From Bacillota bacterium (GTDB lineage Bacteria > Bacillota > Clostridia > Christensenellales > Aristaeellaceae), in assembly GCA_023398575.1 (NCBI GenBank), contig JAEWSC010000064.1:62001-126000 (forward strand): a stretch of 64,000 nucleotides of DNA, written 5' to 3'. Under the pieces are notes generated by a model that was not told the DNA's origin, did not search any database, and worked only from the letters and a program-made list of their open reading frames with translations. Below, one piece after another: positions 16,104 to 24,654 of this stretch (position 1 is the stretch's first letter; the number at the start of each line of letters is the position of its first letter). A program made the translations under genes and the position numbers.

Positions 16104-17135
16104 ATGCAAAGCGGACAAACGAATTATCAAAAGCCCATCAATTATGAAACCGAACAGTTGAAATCCTTCGCCCGCAAAAACGGCCGGCGGTTAGTCGTAG
16201 GCGGAATCATACTGATTGCGCTGTTGATATTGGTCAATCAGTGTGTCTTCATCGTTGGGGAAGCGGAGCAGGCTTTTGTCAGCCGCTTCGGTGTAATCAG
16301 CCGAATTGTTATAAACAGTGAAAACGACTTCCACAAAACCTATGCGGAAGAATTGCAAAAGGAATTGTCGATGTCAGAAGATGTTCAAATCGTTGTCGGC
16401 AGTGGCTTGCAATTTAAGATGCCCTTTGTTGACAAGGTGGAGCGCTATTCTTCCAGATTGTTTACCTATGTATCCGATAGCACAAAGGTAAACACCAGGG
16501 AGAAGAAACAATATTTCATAACCACTTTTGCGCAATGGCAAATTGCTGATCCGGCTTTGTTCAGTTTGAAGCTTGGCAATATGGTAACAGCAGAAAATCA
16601 GTTGGATAATCTGATTGCTCCTGTGATTGTGCAATCCATCAACCGCATGATGGCGGATGATTTTGTCAGCAATAAGGACTCCCTTAACGCGACATTGGCG
16701 GATGCGCTGGTTTCCATCAATAAGGATATGTGCCTTAGGGGCATTGAAGTGAAGGACATACAGATTCACCGCACTTCATTGCCGCCAGCGAACCTTGACA
16801 GCACCTACGCGCGTATGCAGGCTGACCGTGCTAAGGTTGCCCAGCAAACGCGAAGCGAAGGTCAGGAAGAGTATTTAAAGGTTGTTGCTAATGCCGACCT
16901 GGAAGCCAGAAAGCTGGAAGCTGACGCAGTCAGTGAAGCAGGCCGTATCCGGGGCGATGGCGATGCCGCTGCTCTTGAAATCTATGCAAAGTCCTACGGC
17001 AAGGACGAATCCTTTTTCAGCTATTGGCGCTCCTTGGAAGCCTTAGAAGCGGCCATTGATGAAAACAGCACCCTGGTACTCGATAAAGAACACCCCCTCT
17101 GGAAAGACCTGCTGACCTGGGCAACGCAGAAATAA
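16104..17135 (+). CDS. hflC: HflC-like SPFH membrane protein
   Basis: A 343-residue SPFH protein with one helix near residues 32-51 and INQCVFIVGEAEQAFVSRFG-type opening. The diagnostic HflC parts are near residue 150-260: FSLKLGNMVTAENQLDNLI, GIEVKDIQIHRTSLP and the coiled coil ending in AGRIRGDGDAAALEIYAKSY. It pairs with HflK. I chose ATG 16104 with GGAAGGAG upstream rather than GTG 16095. The flotillin gene follows after a 49-base gap, so all three SPFH genes may share a transcript. Confidence 0.88.
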   Translation: MQSGQTNYQKPINYETEQLKSFARKNGRRLVVGGIILIALLILVNQCVFIVGEAEQAFVSRFGVISRIVINSENDFHKTYAEELQKELSMSEDVQIVVGSGLQFKMPFVDKVERYSSRLFTYVSDSTKVNTREKKQYFITTFAQWQIADPALFSLKLGNMVTAENQLDNLIAPVIVQSINRMMADDFVSNKDSLNATLADALVSINKDMCLRGIEVKDIQIHRTSLPPANLDSTYARMQADRAKVAQQTRSEGQEEYLKVVANADLEARKLEADAVSEAGRIRGDGDAAALEIYAKSYGKDESFFSYWRSLEALEAAIDENSTLVLDKEHPLWKDLLTWATQK

Positions 17136-17184
17136 CCGCCGCTTGATATGATGTGATTCATGAAATAAGGATAGGGGGGTTGGT

Positions 17185-18588
17185 ATGTTCGAATACGGTG
17201 GTTTTCTAAGCGATGGTAACTCCGTACTCTTCTGGGTGATTGTTGCATTGGTGGCACTGTTCCTGATCGCATTTATCCGCAACTATATCAAGGTTCCTCC
17301 CAACGTAGCCCTGATCGTCAGCGGACGGCGCAGAAAGTATAAGGTCAAGGATGAAACAGGCCGGGAGATCGTAAAAGATTTCGGCTATCGCATCGTTCGC
17401 GGCGGCGCAACGTTTGTCATCCCCTTTTTCGAGCGGGTCGACAGGTTAAACCTTGGCATCATGCAGGTGGACATTAAGACCACGCAGCCGGTGCCCTCGC
17501 AGGAATACATCGGCATGATGGTGGATGGCGTGGCCAACATCAAAATCGGCTCTGATGCCGTTTCTGTCGCAACCGCTGCAGAGCAGTTTCTGGGCTGGCC
17601 TCAAAGTGATATTGCCGCCGTGGCCATGCAGGTGCTGGAAGGCAACATGCGCGAAATCATTGGACGCATGACGATAGCAGATTTAGTGCAAAATCGTGAC
17701 AAGTTTGCCCAGGAAACACAGCGCGCCGCCACTACAGACATGAAGAATATGGGTCTGGAAATTGTTAACCTGACCATACAGAACTTCTCCGATAATGACG
17801 GCGTGCTGGATACCCTGGCTGTCAAAAATATATCTGAAAAGAAGCGAGATGCCGACATCGCAAAGGCTGAAGCGGAACGCGATACGGTAATCCGCCAGGC
17901 CACTGCCCAGCAGGAAGGCTATCGCGCGAAAGCAGAGTCGGATGCTAACATGGCCGAGCAGGAAAAGTTGCTGGAATTAAAGCGTGCTTCGTATCGAGCC
18001 GAACAGGACAAAGCAAAGGCTATGGCCGATATTGCTTATAATCTGCAGCAGGAAGTTTCCCGTAAAGATTTGGAAACAGAACGCGCAGCCGCTGAACTGG
18101 TACGCCTGGAGAAGCAGACGCAATTGCAAGCGCAACAGGTTCAAATCGAGCGCGAGCGCTTGAGCGTGGAGATCAGAGAACGTGCCGAAGCAGATTTCTA
18201 TAAAGCCCAGAAGGAAGCAGAAGCTGCACTTGTGCTGGCTAGGAATGAAGCGGAAGCAATTCGCCTCAAAGGCGAGGCTGAGGCAGACGCAATTTTGAAA
18301 AAGGCCGAGGCCATGAAGCAATACGGCCAGGCCGCGATGCTGGAAATGGTCATCAGCCGTATGCCGGAAATCGCCAAGGCCGTCAGCGAACCGCTTAGCA
18401 AAACAGATAAGATTATTCTCTTTGGTGAAGGCGGAGCAACCAACATGGCTAAGGATGTTTCCGGTACCATGCTCCAAACCTTTGAATCCATCAAGGAAGC
18501 AGTAGGGCTTGATATTCCCAGGATGCTCAGAGATGTCACCACCGGCGGACTCATTGGTAAAGCGTCGTCGGAAGCGGCAGAAAACTAA
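17185..18588 (+). CDS. floT: Flotillin-like SPFH protein
   Basis: A 467-residue protein with an N-terminal membrane segment (about 13-32), a flotillin SPFH domain (VPPNVALIVSGRRRKY, GGATFVIPFFERVDRL) and a long Ala/Glu coiled coil (about 200-390) with the EAEAI-type repeats of FloT/YqiK. Flotillins scaffold membrane microdomains. Start follows GGGGGG-type purines at 17173-17179. Unusually, no NfeD-family partner gene is adjacent; the upstream neighbours are HflK and HflC. A terminator follows. Confidence 0.9.
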   Translation: MFEYGGFLSDGNSVLFWVIVALVALFLIAFIRNYIKVPPNVALIVSGRRRKYKVKDETGREIVKDFGYRIVRGGATFVIPFFERVDRLNLGIMQVDIKTTQPVPSQEYIGMMVDGVANIKIGSDAVSVATAAEQFLGWPQSDIAAVAMQVLEGNMREIIGRMTIADLVQNRDKFAQETQRAATTDMKNMGLEIVNLTIQNFSDNDGVLDTLAVKNISEKKRDADIAKAEAERDTVIRQATAQQEGYRAKAESDANMAEQEKLLELKRASYRAEQDKAKAMADIAYNLQQEVSRKDLETERAAAELVRLEKQTQLQAQQVQIERERLSVEIRERAEADFYKAQKEAEAALVLARNEAEAIRLKGEAEADAILKKAEAMKQYGQAAMLEMVISRMPEIAKAVSEPLSKTDKIILFGEGGATNMAKDVSGTMLQTFESIKEAVGLDIPRMLRDVTTGGLIGKASSEAAEN

Positions 18589-18604
18589 CACAATATCGCA
18601 TTAC

Positions 18605-18644
18605 AAAACAACCCTTATGGCATAATGTCTGAGGGTTGTTTTTT
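18605..18644 (+). terminator. Terminator after the flotillin gene
   Basis: AAAACAACCCT pairs with AGGGTTGTTTT around a 16-base loop and runs into T-rich sequence. It ends the three-gene SPFH unit. Confidence 0.85.
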
Positions 18645-18787
18645 GCATCAATTATATTGTATTCGAAAGTTTATTCGCTGCATGTAGCTTGAACTGGTCT
18701 ATCCATCATTTTTTTTACAAATGGAACCATTGTGCTGCAACTAATTGTATGATGCGTTGATGACTGAACCGGGTATATTAGAAACAA

Positions 18788-18839
18788 TTGATTTTTTTCT
18801 GATAGCATGGTACAATGGTGTTGGTCAAAGATAGTCAGA
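18788..18839 (+). promoter_or_regulatory. ctsR promoter with CtsR operator
   Basis: TTGATT (18788-18793), 17 bases and TACAAT (18811-18816) form a vegetative promoter. At 18823-18839 the direct heptads GGTCAAA-GAT-AGTCAGA match the CtsR box (GGTCAAA-N3-GGTCAAA) with two changes in the second heptad. The box covers the expected start of transcription, as needed for heat-shock autorepression. Confidence 0.85.
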
Positions 18840-18870
18840 GAACTTTTGGCCAAGAAACGAGGGATTTTTG

Positions 18871-19356
18871 ATGCGGCTTAGCGATACGATAGAACAGTTC
18901 ATCAAGGCAATGCTAGAACAGGATGAACCGGAGGAAGAGTTAAAGCGTAATGAACTGGCAGAATACTTCAATTGTGCGCCCTCACAGATCAATTATGTGT
19001 TGGCAACACGTTTTACCCCTGATCATGGATATATTATAGAGAGCAGAAGAGGCGGCGGCGGATATATCCGTATCGTGCGTATGGAGCATAGCGCCGGGGA
19101 GCATTTGTTGTACCTCATTCACGAGCGGATAGGAGATGCCATCGGCGAAACGGAGGCAATGCATCTGATCGGACAATTAAGGGAGCGTGGTCTGGTTTCT
19201 CTGGAAGGGGCACAGTTGATGGTATCTGCAATTTCCCAGCGTGCGCTTTCTCTTCCTCTGCCCAACGCATTAAAGGATGCTGCCCGGGCACGTATACTTC
19301 GCAGTATGCTGCTGACTGTAGCCCAAATGAGCCGACATCCGGCTGACAACCAGTGA
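18871..19356 (+). CDS. ctsR: Heat-shock repressor CtsR
   Basis: A 161-residue repressor. The N-terminal winged helix-turn-helix includes RNELAEYFNCAPSQINYVL and the beta-wing SRRGGGGYIRI, whose Gly-rich tip senses heat in Bacillus CtsR. The C-terminal dimer domain carries the arginine-phosphorylation target region. CtsR represses clpC and its own operon; McsB inactivates it. ATG 18871 follows CGAGGGA. First gene of ctsR-mcsA-mcsB-clpC. Confidence 0.95.
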   Translation: MRLSDTIEQFIKAMLEQDEPEEELKRNELAEYFNCAPSQINYVLATRFTPDHGYIIESRRGGGGYIRIVRMEHSAGEHLLYLIHERIGDAIGETEAMHLIGQLRERGLVSLEGAQLMVSAISQRALSLPLPNALKDAARARILRSMLLTVAQMSRHPADNQ

Positions 19357-19386
19357 CAAGGCGCTATGCGCCGTAAGGAGACTATT

Positions 19387-19887
19387 ATGTTATGTGAAGA
19401 ATGCAGCCAAAACCTAGCAACGGTAGTCATCACCGTGCTGGTGAATGGCGAAACAGCAACACGGCATTTGTGCAAAGGCTGCGTCAGCAAAATACAAAAC
19501 AGCATTCAACAGGGTGATATTCAAGGTTTTTTGTCTTCGTTGATGGCTTCCATCAATCATGAAGAGAAGGCGTTGAAGCTCTCTTGTTCCAGATGCCACT
19601 TGACATATGAGGAATTTCAGAAAACAGGCAAGCTAGGTTGTGCGCAATGCTACGAAGATTTTCGGGAACAGCTAAAGCCATTGTTATTACGCATTCATGG
19701 CCGTTCACAGCATGCCGGCCGTATGCCAGCTGTCAGTTCTCAAGCGCAGGAGAAAAAGAAGTTGATTGCCAGCCTCCGCAACCGTATGGATATGGCAGTG
19801 GCAGCGGAAAATTTTGAAGAAGCGGCTCAATTGCGTGATCAGTTAAAGCAGCTGACCTGCCCGGCAGGAGAGGGGTGCAAGCCATGA
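19387..19887 (+). CDS. mcsA: McsA, zinc-binding activator of McsB
   Basis: A 166-residue protein with four CxxC motifs (CEEC, CKGC, CSRC, CAQC) that bind zinc, and a C-terminal UVR motif (LRNRMDMAVAAENFEEAAQL). McsA activates the arginine kinase McsB. I chose ATG 19387, which follows TAAGGAG; an upstream in-frame ATG at 19366 precedes that site. Its stop overlaps the mcsB start by four bases (ATGA). Confidence 0.93.
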   Translation: MLCEECSQNLATVVITVLVNGETATRHLCKGCVSKIQNSIQQGDIQGFLSSLMASINHEEKALKLSCSRCHLTYEEFQKTGKLGCAQCYEDFREQLKPLLLRIHGRSQHAGRMPAVSSQAQEKKKLIASLRNRMDMAVAAENFEEAAQLRDQLKQLTCPAGEGCKP

Positions 19888-20891
19888 TTGAGCATGAACT
19901 GGACATTGTAGTATCCTCACGTGTGCGGCTGGCCCGCAATTATGAGGATTTACCCTTTTCCACCACACAAAGCGACGTTATTGCCCAGATGTGTGTGGAC
20001 AGGATCGTCGATGCGTTGGCCGCCGAGCCGGGCGATACCAGCGCCTACGCACTGGTAAAAATGTCTGATCTCCCAAATCGTGAGCGATTGATCATGGTTG
20101 AAAGCCATCTCATTAGCCGCGATCTGATGCAAAACAGTCAAACAGGCGCGGTGCTTATTCGAGACGATCAGGCGATTTGCCTGATGATAAACGAAGAAGA
20201 TCATCTCCGCCTGCAATCACTGATGCCCGGACAGCAGCTTCAAAGAGCAGCTGAAATGGCATACGAGGTAGAGGACGCGCTGCAGCATCATATTGCCTTT
20301 GCATTTGATGGACAACTAGGCTATTTGACTGCTTGTCCTACCAATACCGGGACGGGCATGCGTGCATCCTTGATGCTGCATCTGCCGCTGCTGACCATGT
20401 TTAAGCAAATGGGAAATGTCAGCACTTCAGTATCTAAGCTAGGTCTTACTATTCGCGGCATTTATGGCGAAGGCAGCGAAGCCCAAGGGAACCTGTACCA
20501 GGTTAGCAATCAGGTAACATTGGGCCGCAATGAGGAAGAGATTATTGAAGCCGTCATAGGGGTTGGCCGCCAAATTATTGAAATGGAGCGCAATTTGCAA
20601 AAACGCGCATCCAGCGGCGATAACACCGCTTTGGAGGACCAAGTGTACCGCTCGCTGGGTGCATTGCAGTATGCCCGGCGAATGGATCTAAAAGAGTTCA
20701 TGCAGCACTGGTCTAATCTTCGCTTAGGCTGTGCGCTGGAGCTTCTGCCCATTTCGCTTTCTGTGGCCGACGAACTTTTGCCTATGGCACAGGATGCGCA
20801 TATTATGAAGACCGCCAACAAAACACTAAAGGGCAGGGAGCTGGATATTGCCCGCAGCAATTTTATCCGACAGAAGCTCCAAGGCCACTAA
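19884..20891 (+). CDS. mcsB: Protein-arginine kinase McsB
   Basis: A 335-residue ATP:guanido phosphotransferase-type kinase that phosphorylates arginines, marking proteins for ClpCP. The opening DIVVSSRVRLARNYEDLPF and the active-site stretch LTACPTNTGTGMRAS near 152-166, with its conserved cysteine, are diagnostic. The ATG overlaps the mcsA stop and follows AGGAGAGGGG. Third gene of the class III heat-shock operon. Confidence 0.95.
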   Translation: MIEHELDIVVSSRVRLARNYEDLPFSTTQSDVIAQMCVDRIVDALAAEPGDTSAYALVKMSDLPNRERLIMVESHLISRDLMQNSQTGAVLIRDDQAICLMINEEDHLRLQSLMPGQQLQRAAEMAYEVEDALQHHIAFAFDGQLGYLTACPTNTGTGMRASLMLHLPLLTMFKQMGNVSTSVSKLGLTIRGIYGEGSEAQGNLYQVSNQVTLGRNEEEIIEAVIGVGRQIIEMERNLQKRASSGDNTALEDQVYRSLGALQYARRMDLKEFMQHWSNLRLGCALELLPISLSVADELLPMAQDAHIMKTANKTLKGRELDIARSNFIRQKLQGH

Positions 20892-20903
20892 GGAGGAAGC
20901 ATC

Positions 20904-23378
20904 ATGGCAATATTTGGTAGATTTACAGAAAGAGCTCAAAAGGCATTATCGTATGCGCAGCAGGCAGCTGTGGAACTAAAGCATCATTATGTAGGTACAG
21001 AACATTTGCTTTTAGGGCTGTTAAAGGACCCAGGAGAATCTATCCGTGGTCTGCTTGGTAATGTAACGTATGAGAAGGTTTTGGAGCGTATCATAACCTT
21101 GATCGGCCGTGGTGATGAGGATGCCGGCGGAACCCTGGAGCCGACGCCGCGAGGGAAAAAGATACTGGAAACAAGTATCATCGAATCCCGCCGACTCAAC
21201 CACACCTTTGTGGGTACGGAGCATATATGGTTAGCCATTCTCAAGGAAGGAGAAGGTGTAGCCAGCAACATCCTTCGCGAAATAGGCGTGGATGGCGATA
21301 AGCTCAGAGAGGGAATTTTGTCCCTGCTCAAGTCTGAAGAAGCGGAGGGCGACAAAGAAAGTAAGCCTGCGGCATCGGCTGCCGGAAGCGATACGCCAGT
21401 ACTCAAGCAGTACGCCCGCGATTTGACACAGGCTGCCCGCAATAATGAACTGGACCCCGTAATTGGCCGCGGACAGGAAATAGAGCGCATTATTCAAATC
21501 TTAAGCCGTCGTACCAAGAACAACCCTGTGCTCATCGGTGAGCCAGGCGTTGGGAAAAGTGCTGTGGTGGAAGGATTGGCCCAGCGCATTGTCACTGATA
21601 GCATACCGGAGATATTGAAGGACAAAAAGCTCATGACGCTGGATATGGGCAGCTTAATTGCCGGCAGCAAATACCGCGGCGAATTTGAAGAACGTTTAAA
21701 AAATGCCATTTCGGAGGTTCGGAAAGCAGGTAACATCATTCTCTTCATCGACGAAATCCATACGCTGGTAGGCGCTGGTAAGGCGGAGGGATCCATGGAT
21801 GCCGCCAATATTTTAAAGCCTGCCTTGGCTAGAGGCGAGGTTCAGTGCATCGGCGCTACGACACTGGATGAGTATAGAAAACATATCGAAAAGGATGCCG
21901 CATTGGAACGACGCTTTCAGCCGGTAACCGTCGGTGAGCCTTCCAAGGAAGAGGCGTTGGAGATTCTGCGCGGCCTTCGTGACAAGTATGAGGCCCATCA
22001 TAAAGTGCGCATCACTGACGATGCGCTGCAAGCGGCAGTAGCCTTTTCTGACCGTTATATTTCCGATAGGTTTCTGCCGGATAAGGCCATCGACTTGATG
22101 GACGAGGCCGCGTCCCGGGTGCGCATTCAGTCATATACTGCGCCGCCGGATGTAAAAAGTCAGGAAGCGCAGTTGAATGATGTTACGAATGAAAAAAAAG
22201 AAGCCATTGCCCGGCAGGATTATGAAAAGGCAGCGGCGCTTCGCGATCAGGAACGGAAGCTGAAAACAGAAATAGATGAGCTTCGCACAGCCTGGGAGCA
22301 GAAAAAGAGCGCTTCCCGCGAAATCGTTACAGAAGAGGAAATCGCGCAAATCGTTTCCAGCTGGACTGGCATCCCTGTAAAGAAAATGACTGAAGGGGAA
22401 AGCCAGCGCCTTTTGCACCTGGAAGAAGTACTGCACAAGCGCGTCATCGGCCAGGAGGAAGCAGTCAAGGCCGTTAGTAGGGCCATCCGCCGTGCACGCG
22501 CAGGCTTGCAGGATCCCAAACGCCCCATCGGATCGTTTATCTTCCTTGGTCCTACCGGCGTTGGCAAGACAGAGCTCTGCCGTGCATTGGGCGAAGCTAT
22601 GTTTGGTGATGAGGATGCGTTGATTCGCATCGATATGTCCGAGTACATGGAAAAGCACACTGTTTCCAGATTGATCGGCTCTCCGCCAGGTTATGTAGGC
22701 TATGAGGAAGGCGGCCAACTGACAGAAGCTGTGCGTCGTAAACCCTACAGCGTGGTACTGCTGGATGAGGTGGAAAAAGCCCATCCTGATGTGTTTAACA
22801 TTCTCCTGCAAATTATGGAGGACGGACGTCTGACCGATAATTCGGGCCGTGTGGTCAACTTCAAGAACACCATCATTGTCATGACCTCCAACGCCGGTGC
22901 TCATGCCATCGGCCACAGCCGGGTGCTAGGCTTTGGCAGCGCTATCGATATTGCCCGTTCCTACGAGACCATGAAGGAACAGGTAATGAAGGAAGTTAAG
23001 GACATCTTCCGTCCAGAGTTTATCAACCGTGTGGATGAGTTGATCGTATTCCACGCCTTGGAGCAAAGCGACATCGACAAGATCGCCTATTTGATGCTTT
23101 CCCAGGTGGCTGACCGGCTGAAAAAGCGCGGCATGCATCTATCCTTTGATGATGAGGTGGTATCGCTTCTTTCCAAGGAAGGCTATGATCCCCAGTATGG
23201 CGCCAGGCCATTGCGCCGTGTGATTCAACGCACGGTGGAGGACGCACTGAGCGAGGAAATCATCGCCGGCAGCCTTGCATTGGGCGACGATGTGCGCTTG
23301 TTTGTGAAGGATGGAAAGATTGCTTTTGAAAAGGCTGAACAACATAAGCCGACTGTAGAAGAAGAGGTCAAGGCTTAA
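20904..23378 (+). CDS. clpC: ClpC AAA+ unfoldase
   Basis: An 824-residue class I Clp ATPase: two N-terminal Clp repeats (about 1-150), D1 with Walker A GEPGVGKSAVVEG near residue 213, a UVR-type middle domain (about 420-460), and D2 with Walker A GPTGVGKTELCRAL near residue 550. It unfolds arginine-phosphorylated proteins for ClpP. AAGGAGG precedes the ATG. It is the last gene of the ctsR operon and is under the CtsR box. Confidence 0.97.
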   Translation: MAIFGRFTERAQKALSYAQQAAVELKHHYVGTEHLLLGLLKDPGESIRGLLGNVTYEKVLERIITLIGRGDEDAGGTLEPTPRGKKILETSIIESRRLNHTFVGTEHIWLAILKEGEGVASNILREIGVDGDKLREGILSLLKSEEAEGDKESKPAASAAGSDTPVLKQYARDLTQAARNNELDPVIGRGQEIERIIQILSRRTKNNPVLIGEPGVGKSAVVEGLAQRIVTDSIPEILKDKKLMTLDMGSLIAGSKYRGEFEERLKNAISEVRKAGNIILFIDEIHTLVGAGKAEGSMDAANILKPALARGEVQCIGATTLDEYRKHIEKDAALERRFQPVTVGEPSKEEALEILRGLRDKYEAHHKVRITDDALQAAVAFSDRYISDRFLPDKAIDLMDEAASRVRIQSYTAPPDVKSQEAQLNDVTNEKKEAIARQDYEKAAALRDQERKLKTEIDELRTAWEQKKSASREIVTEEEIAQIVSSWTGIPVKKMTEGESQRLLHLEEVLHKRVIGQEEAVKAVSRAIRRARAGLQDPKRPIGSFIFLGPTGVGKTELCRALGEAMFGDEDALIRIDMSEYMEKHTVSRLIGSPPGYVGYEEGGQLTEAVRRKPYSVVLLDEVEKAHPDVFNILLQIMEDGRLTDNSGRVVNFKNTIIVMTSNAGAHAIGHSRVLGFGSAIDIARSYETMKEQVMKEVKDIFRPEFINRVDELIVFHALEQSDIDKIAYLMLSQVADRLKKRGMHLSFDDEVVSLLSKEGYDPQYGARPLRRVIQRTVEDALSEEIIAGSLALGDDVRLFVKDGKIAFEKAEQHKPTVEEEVKA

Positions 23379-23403
23379 ACAAACTGTCGGACAGCATAAA
23401 ATC

Positions 23404-23444
23404 GTGCAAGAGATTTGTCATCACGAATCTCCTGCACAATTTTT
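23404..23444 (+). terminator. Terminator after clpC
   Basis: GTGCAAGAGATT and AATCTCCTGCAC form a 12-base stem with one mismatch, followed by AATTTTTATA. It lies between clpC and the oppositely oriented AraC-GGDEF gene and may serve both. Confidence 0.85.
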
Positions 23445-23462
23445 ATACAGTTACATTTGGAA

Positions 23463-24278
23463 TTACTCCATAATTTGTCCCTTGCGGCTTAAGTCTATAG
23501 CGTGATGCATCTGGTTAAACAACTCGCTATAGCGCAGATGGTCTTTATGGATTTGTGTAATACCGGCACGAATGGACAGCGGAATTTCTTTACCATTCCA
23601 TTGTATTGGATGACCGTTTGAAGCAAGGACATTGTTCATTAGCTGTTCCGCAAGCCCAGCATCCGTTTTGCCGGTTACCAGCGCAAACTCGTCGCCGCCG
23701 ATGCGCATGACCAGCATGTCATCATCTGCCACAGTGTCAATGCGCTTTGCAGTCTCCAGAATCGCTTTATCTCCTGCTTCGCTGGACAGCTCATTCATTG
23801 GCATCAGGCCGATAATATCGAAGCATACGACATAAGTACCCTCAAGGCTTTTGAACATTTCATATGCTTGCGATATATCCACTCTTTTTCTAGCCATTAT
23901 TGGATCATCTCCTTCATGATATTGATAGTCTAGTCTGGGAAACAAACCGGTGAACCGCCATGTCTCCCGGAAGAGGGATGGCTGAACATCCCACATTCGC
24001 TTGAATGCTCGCGCGAACACCTCCGGCGAATTGTATTGATAGCGCATGGCGATTTCCATAACTGTTCCATTCCCGCTTACCAGGTCACGGGCAGCCATGG
24101 TGAGGCGACGCTTGCCTATATACTCCTTGATGCCATGATGCAGTGCATACCGAAACAGCTTTTGCATGCCCGACAGCGAAAAGCAGCAGGCATCCGCCAC
24201 ATCCTGAACGGTTATCGAGTCGCAAAGACGGTCCTCAATGTAGTTTACAGCTGCTTCCAAGAGGTAGAAGTTGCGCAT
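23463..24278 (-). CDS. AraC-type HTH fused to a GGDEF domain
   Basis: A 271-residue protein. Residues about 10-105 are an AraC double helix-turn-helix (ITVQDVADACCFSLSGMQKL, then VMEIAMRYQYNSPEVFARAF). After a linker, residues about 130-270 form a GGDEF domain with an intact MRIGGDEFAL active loop and the metal aspartate in CFDIIG; the product-inhibition RxxD motif is absent. In most AraC regulators the sensing domain is something else, so a cyclase domain C-terminal to the HTH is unusual. Start ATG 24278 follows GGGGTGTGGTG; ATG 24302 has no site and overlaps a palindrome. Confidence 0.82.
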   Translation of the reverse strand: MRNFYLLEAAVNYIEDRLCDSITVQDVADACCFSLSGMQKLFRYALHHGIKEYIGKRRLTMAARDLVSGNGTVMEIAMRYQYNSPEVFARAFKRMWDVQPSLFRETWRFTGLFPRLDYQYHEGDDPIMARKRVDISQAYEMFKSLEGTYVVCFDIIGLMPMNELSSEAGDKAILETAKRIDTVADDDMLVMRIGGDEFALVTGKTDAGLAEQLMNNVLASNGHPIQWNGKEIPLSIRAGITQIHKDHLRYSELFNQMHHAIDLSRKGQIME

Positions 24279-24303
24279 TTCACCACACCCCAGGCTTTTC
24301 ATG

Positions 24304-24317
24304 CAATAACGTTATTG
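24304..24317. promoter_or_regulatory. 14-bp perfect palindrome before the AraC-GGDEF gene
   Basis: CAATAACGTTATTG is self-complementary and lies 26 bases upstream of the preferred start of the minus-strand AraC-GGDEF gene. It is a plausible operator. The rest of the 24318-24586 gap is AT-rich with no gene. Confidence 0.5.
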
Positions 24318-24586
24318 TGATTGTATTCTAGCATAGATGGATTTGTTTTGCCTGATGATTTGAGCATGATTTTGAATTAAATTATACAGTTTTTGCATCA
24401 TAATGAACCATTCTATACACAATGGGATAGACTATGACTAAACAGAATAGCATAGTTTCATCACCTCTACTGTGCCAAATGGTCACTTATGTTTACTTTA
24501 TGTATACAAAGAAGTTCAGATCGGCTTGTGAATTTACGCTATCATGCAATCTTGCGAATGTTTGTTTGCTTTTTTCTTTGTGCGCA

Positions 24587-24615
24587 TGGACAAGCATGCC
24601 TTCATGGGCTATAAT
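24587..24615 (+). promoter_or_regulatory. Promoter of mrfAB
   Basis: TGGACA (24587-24592), 17 bases and TATAAT (24610-24615), a consensus -10, lie 40 bases upstream of the mrfA start. Confidence 0.7.
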
Positions 24616-24654
24616 AAAAGGCAGATATTTGTATGCACTATTGGAGGCGCGGGC

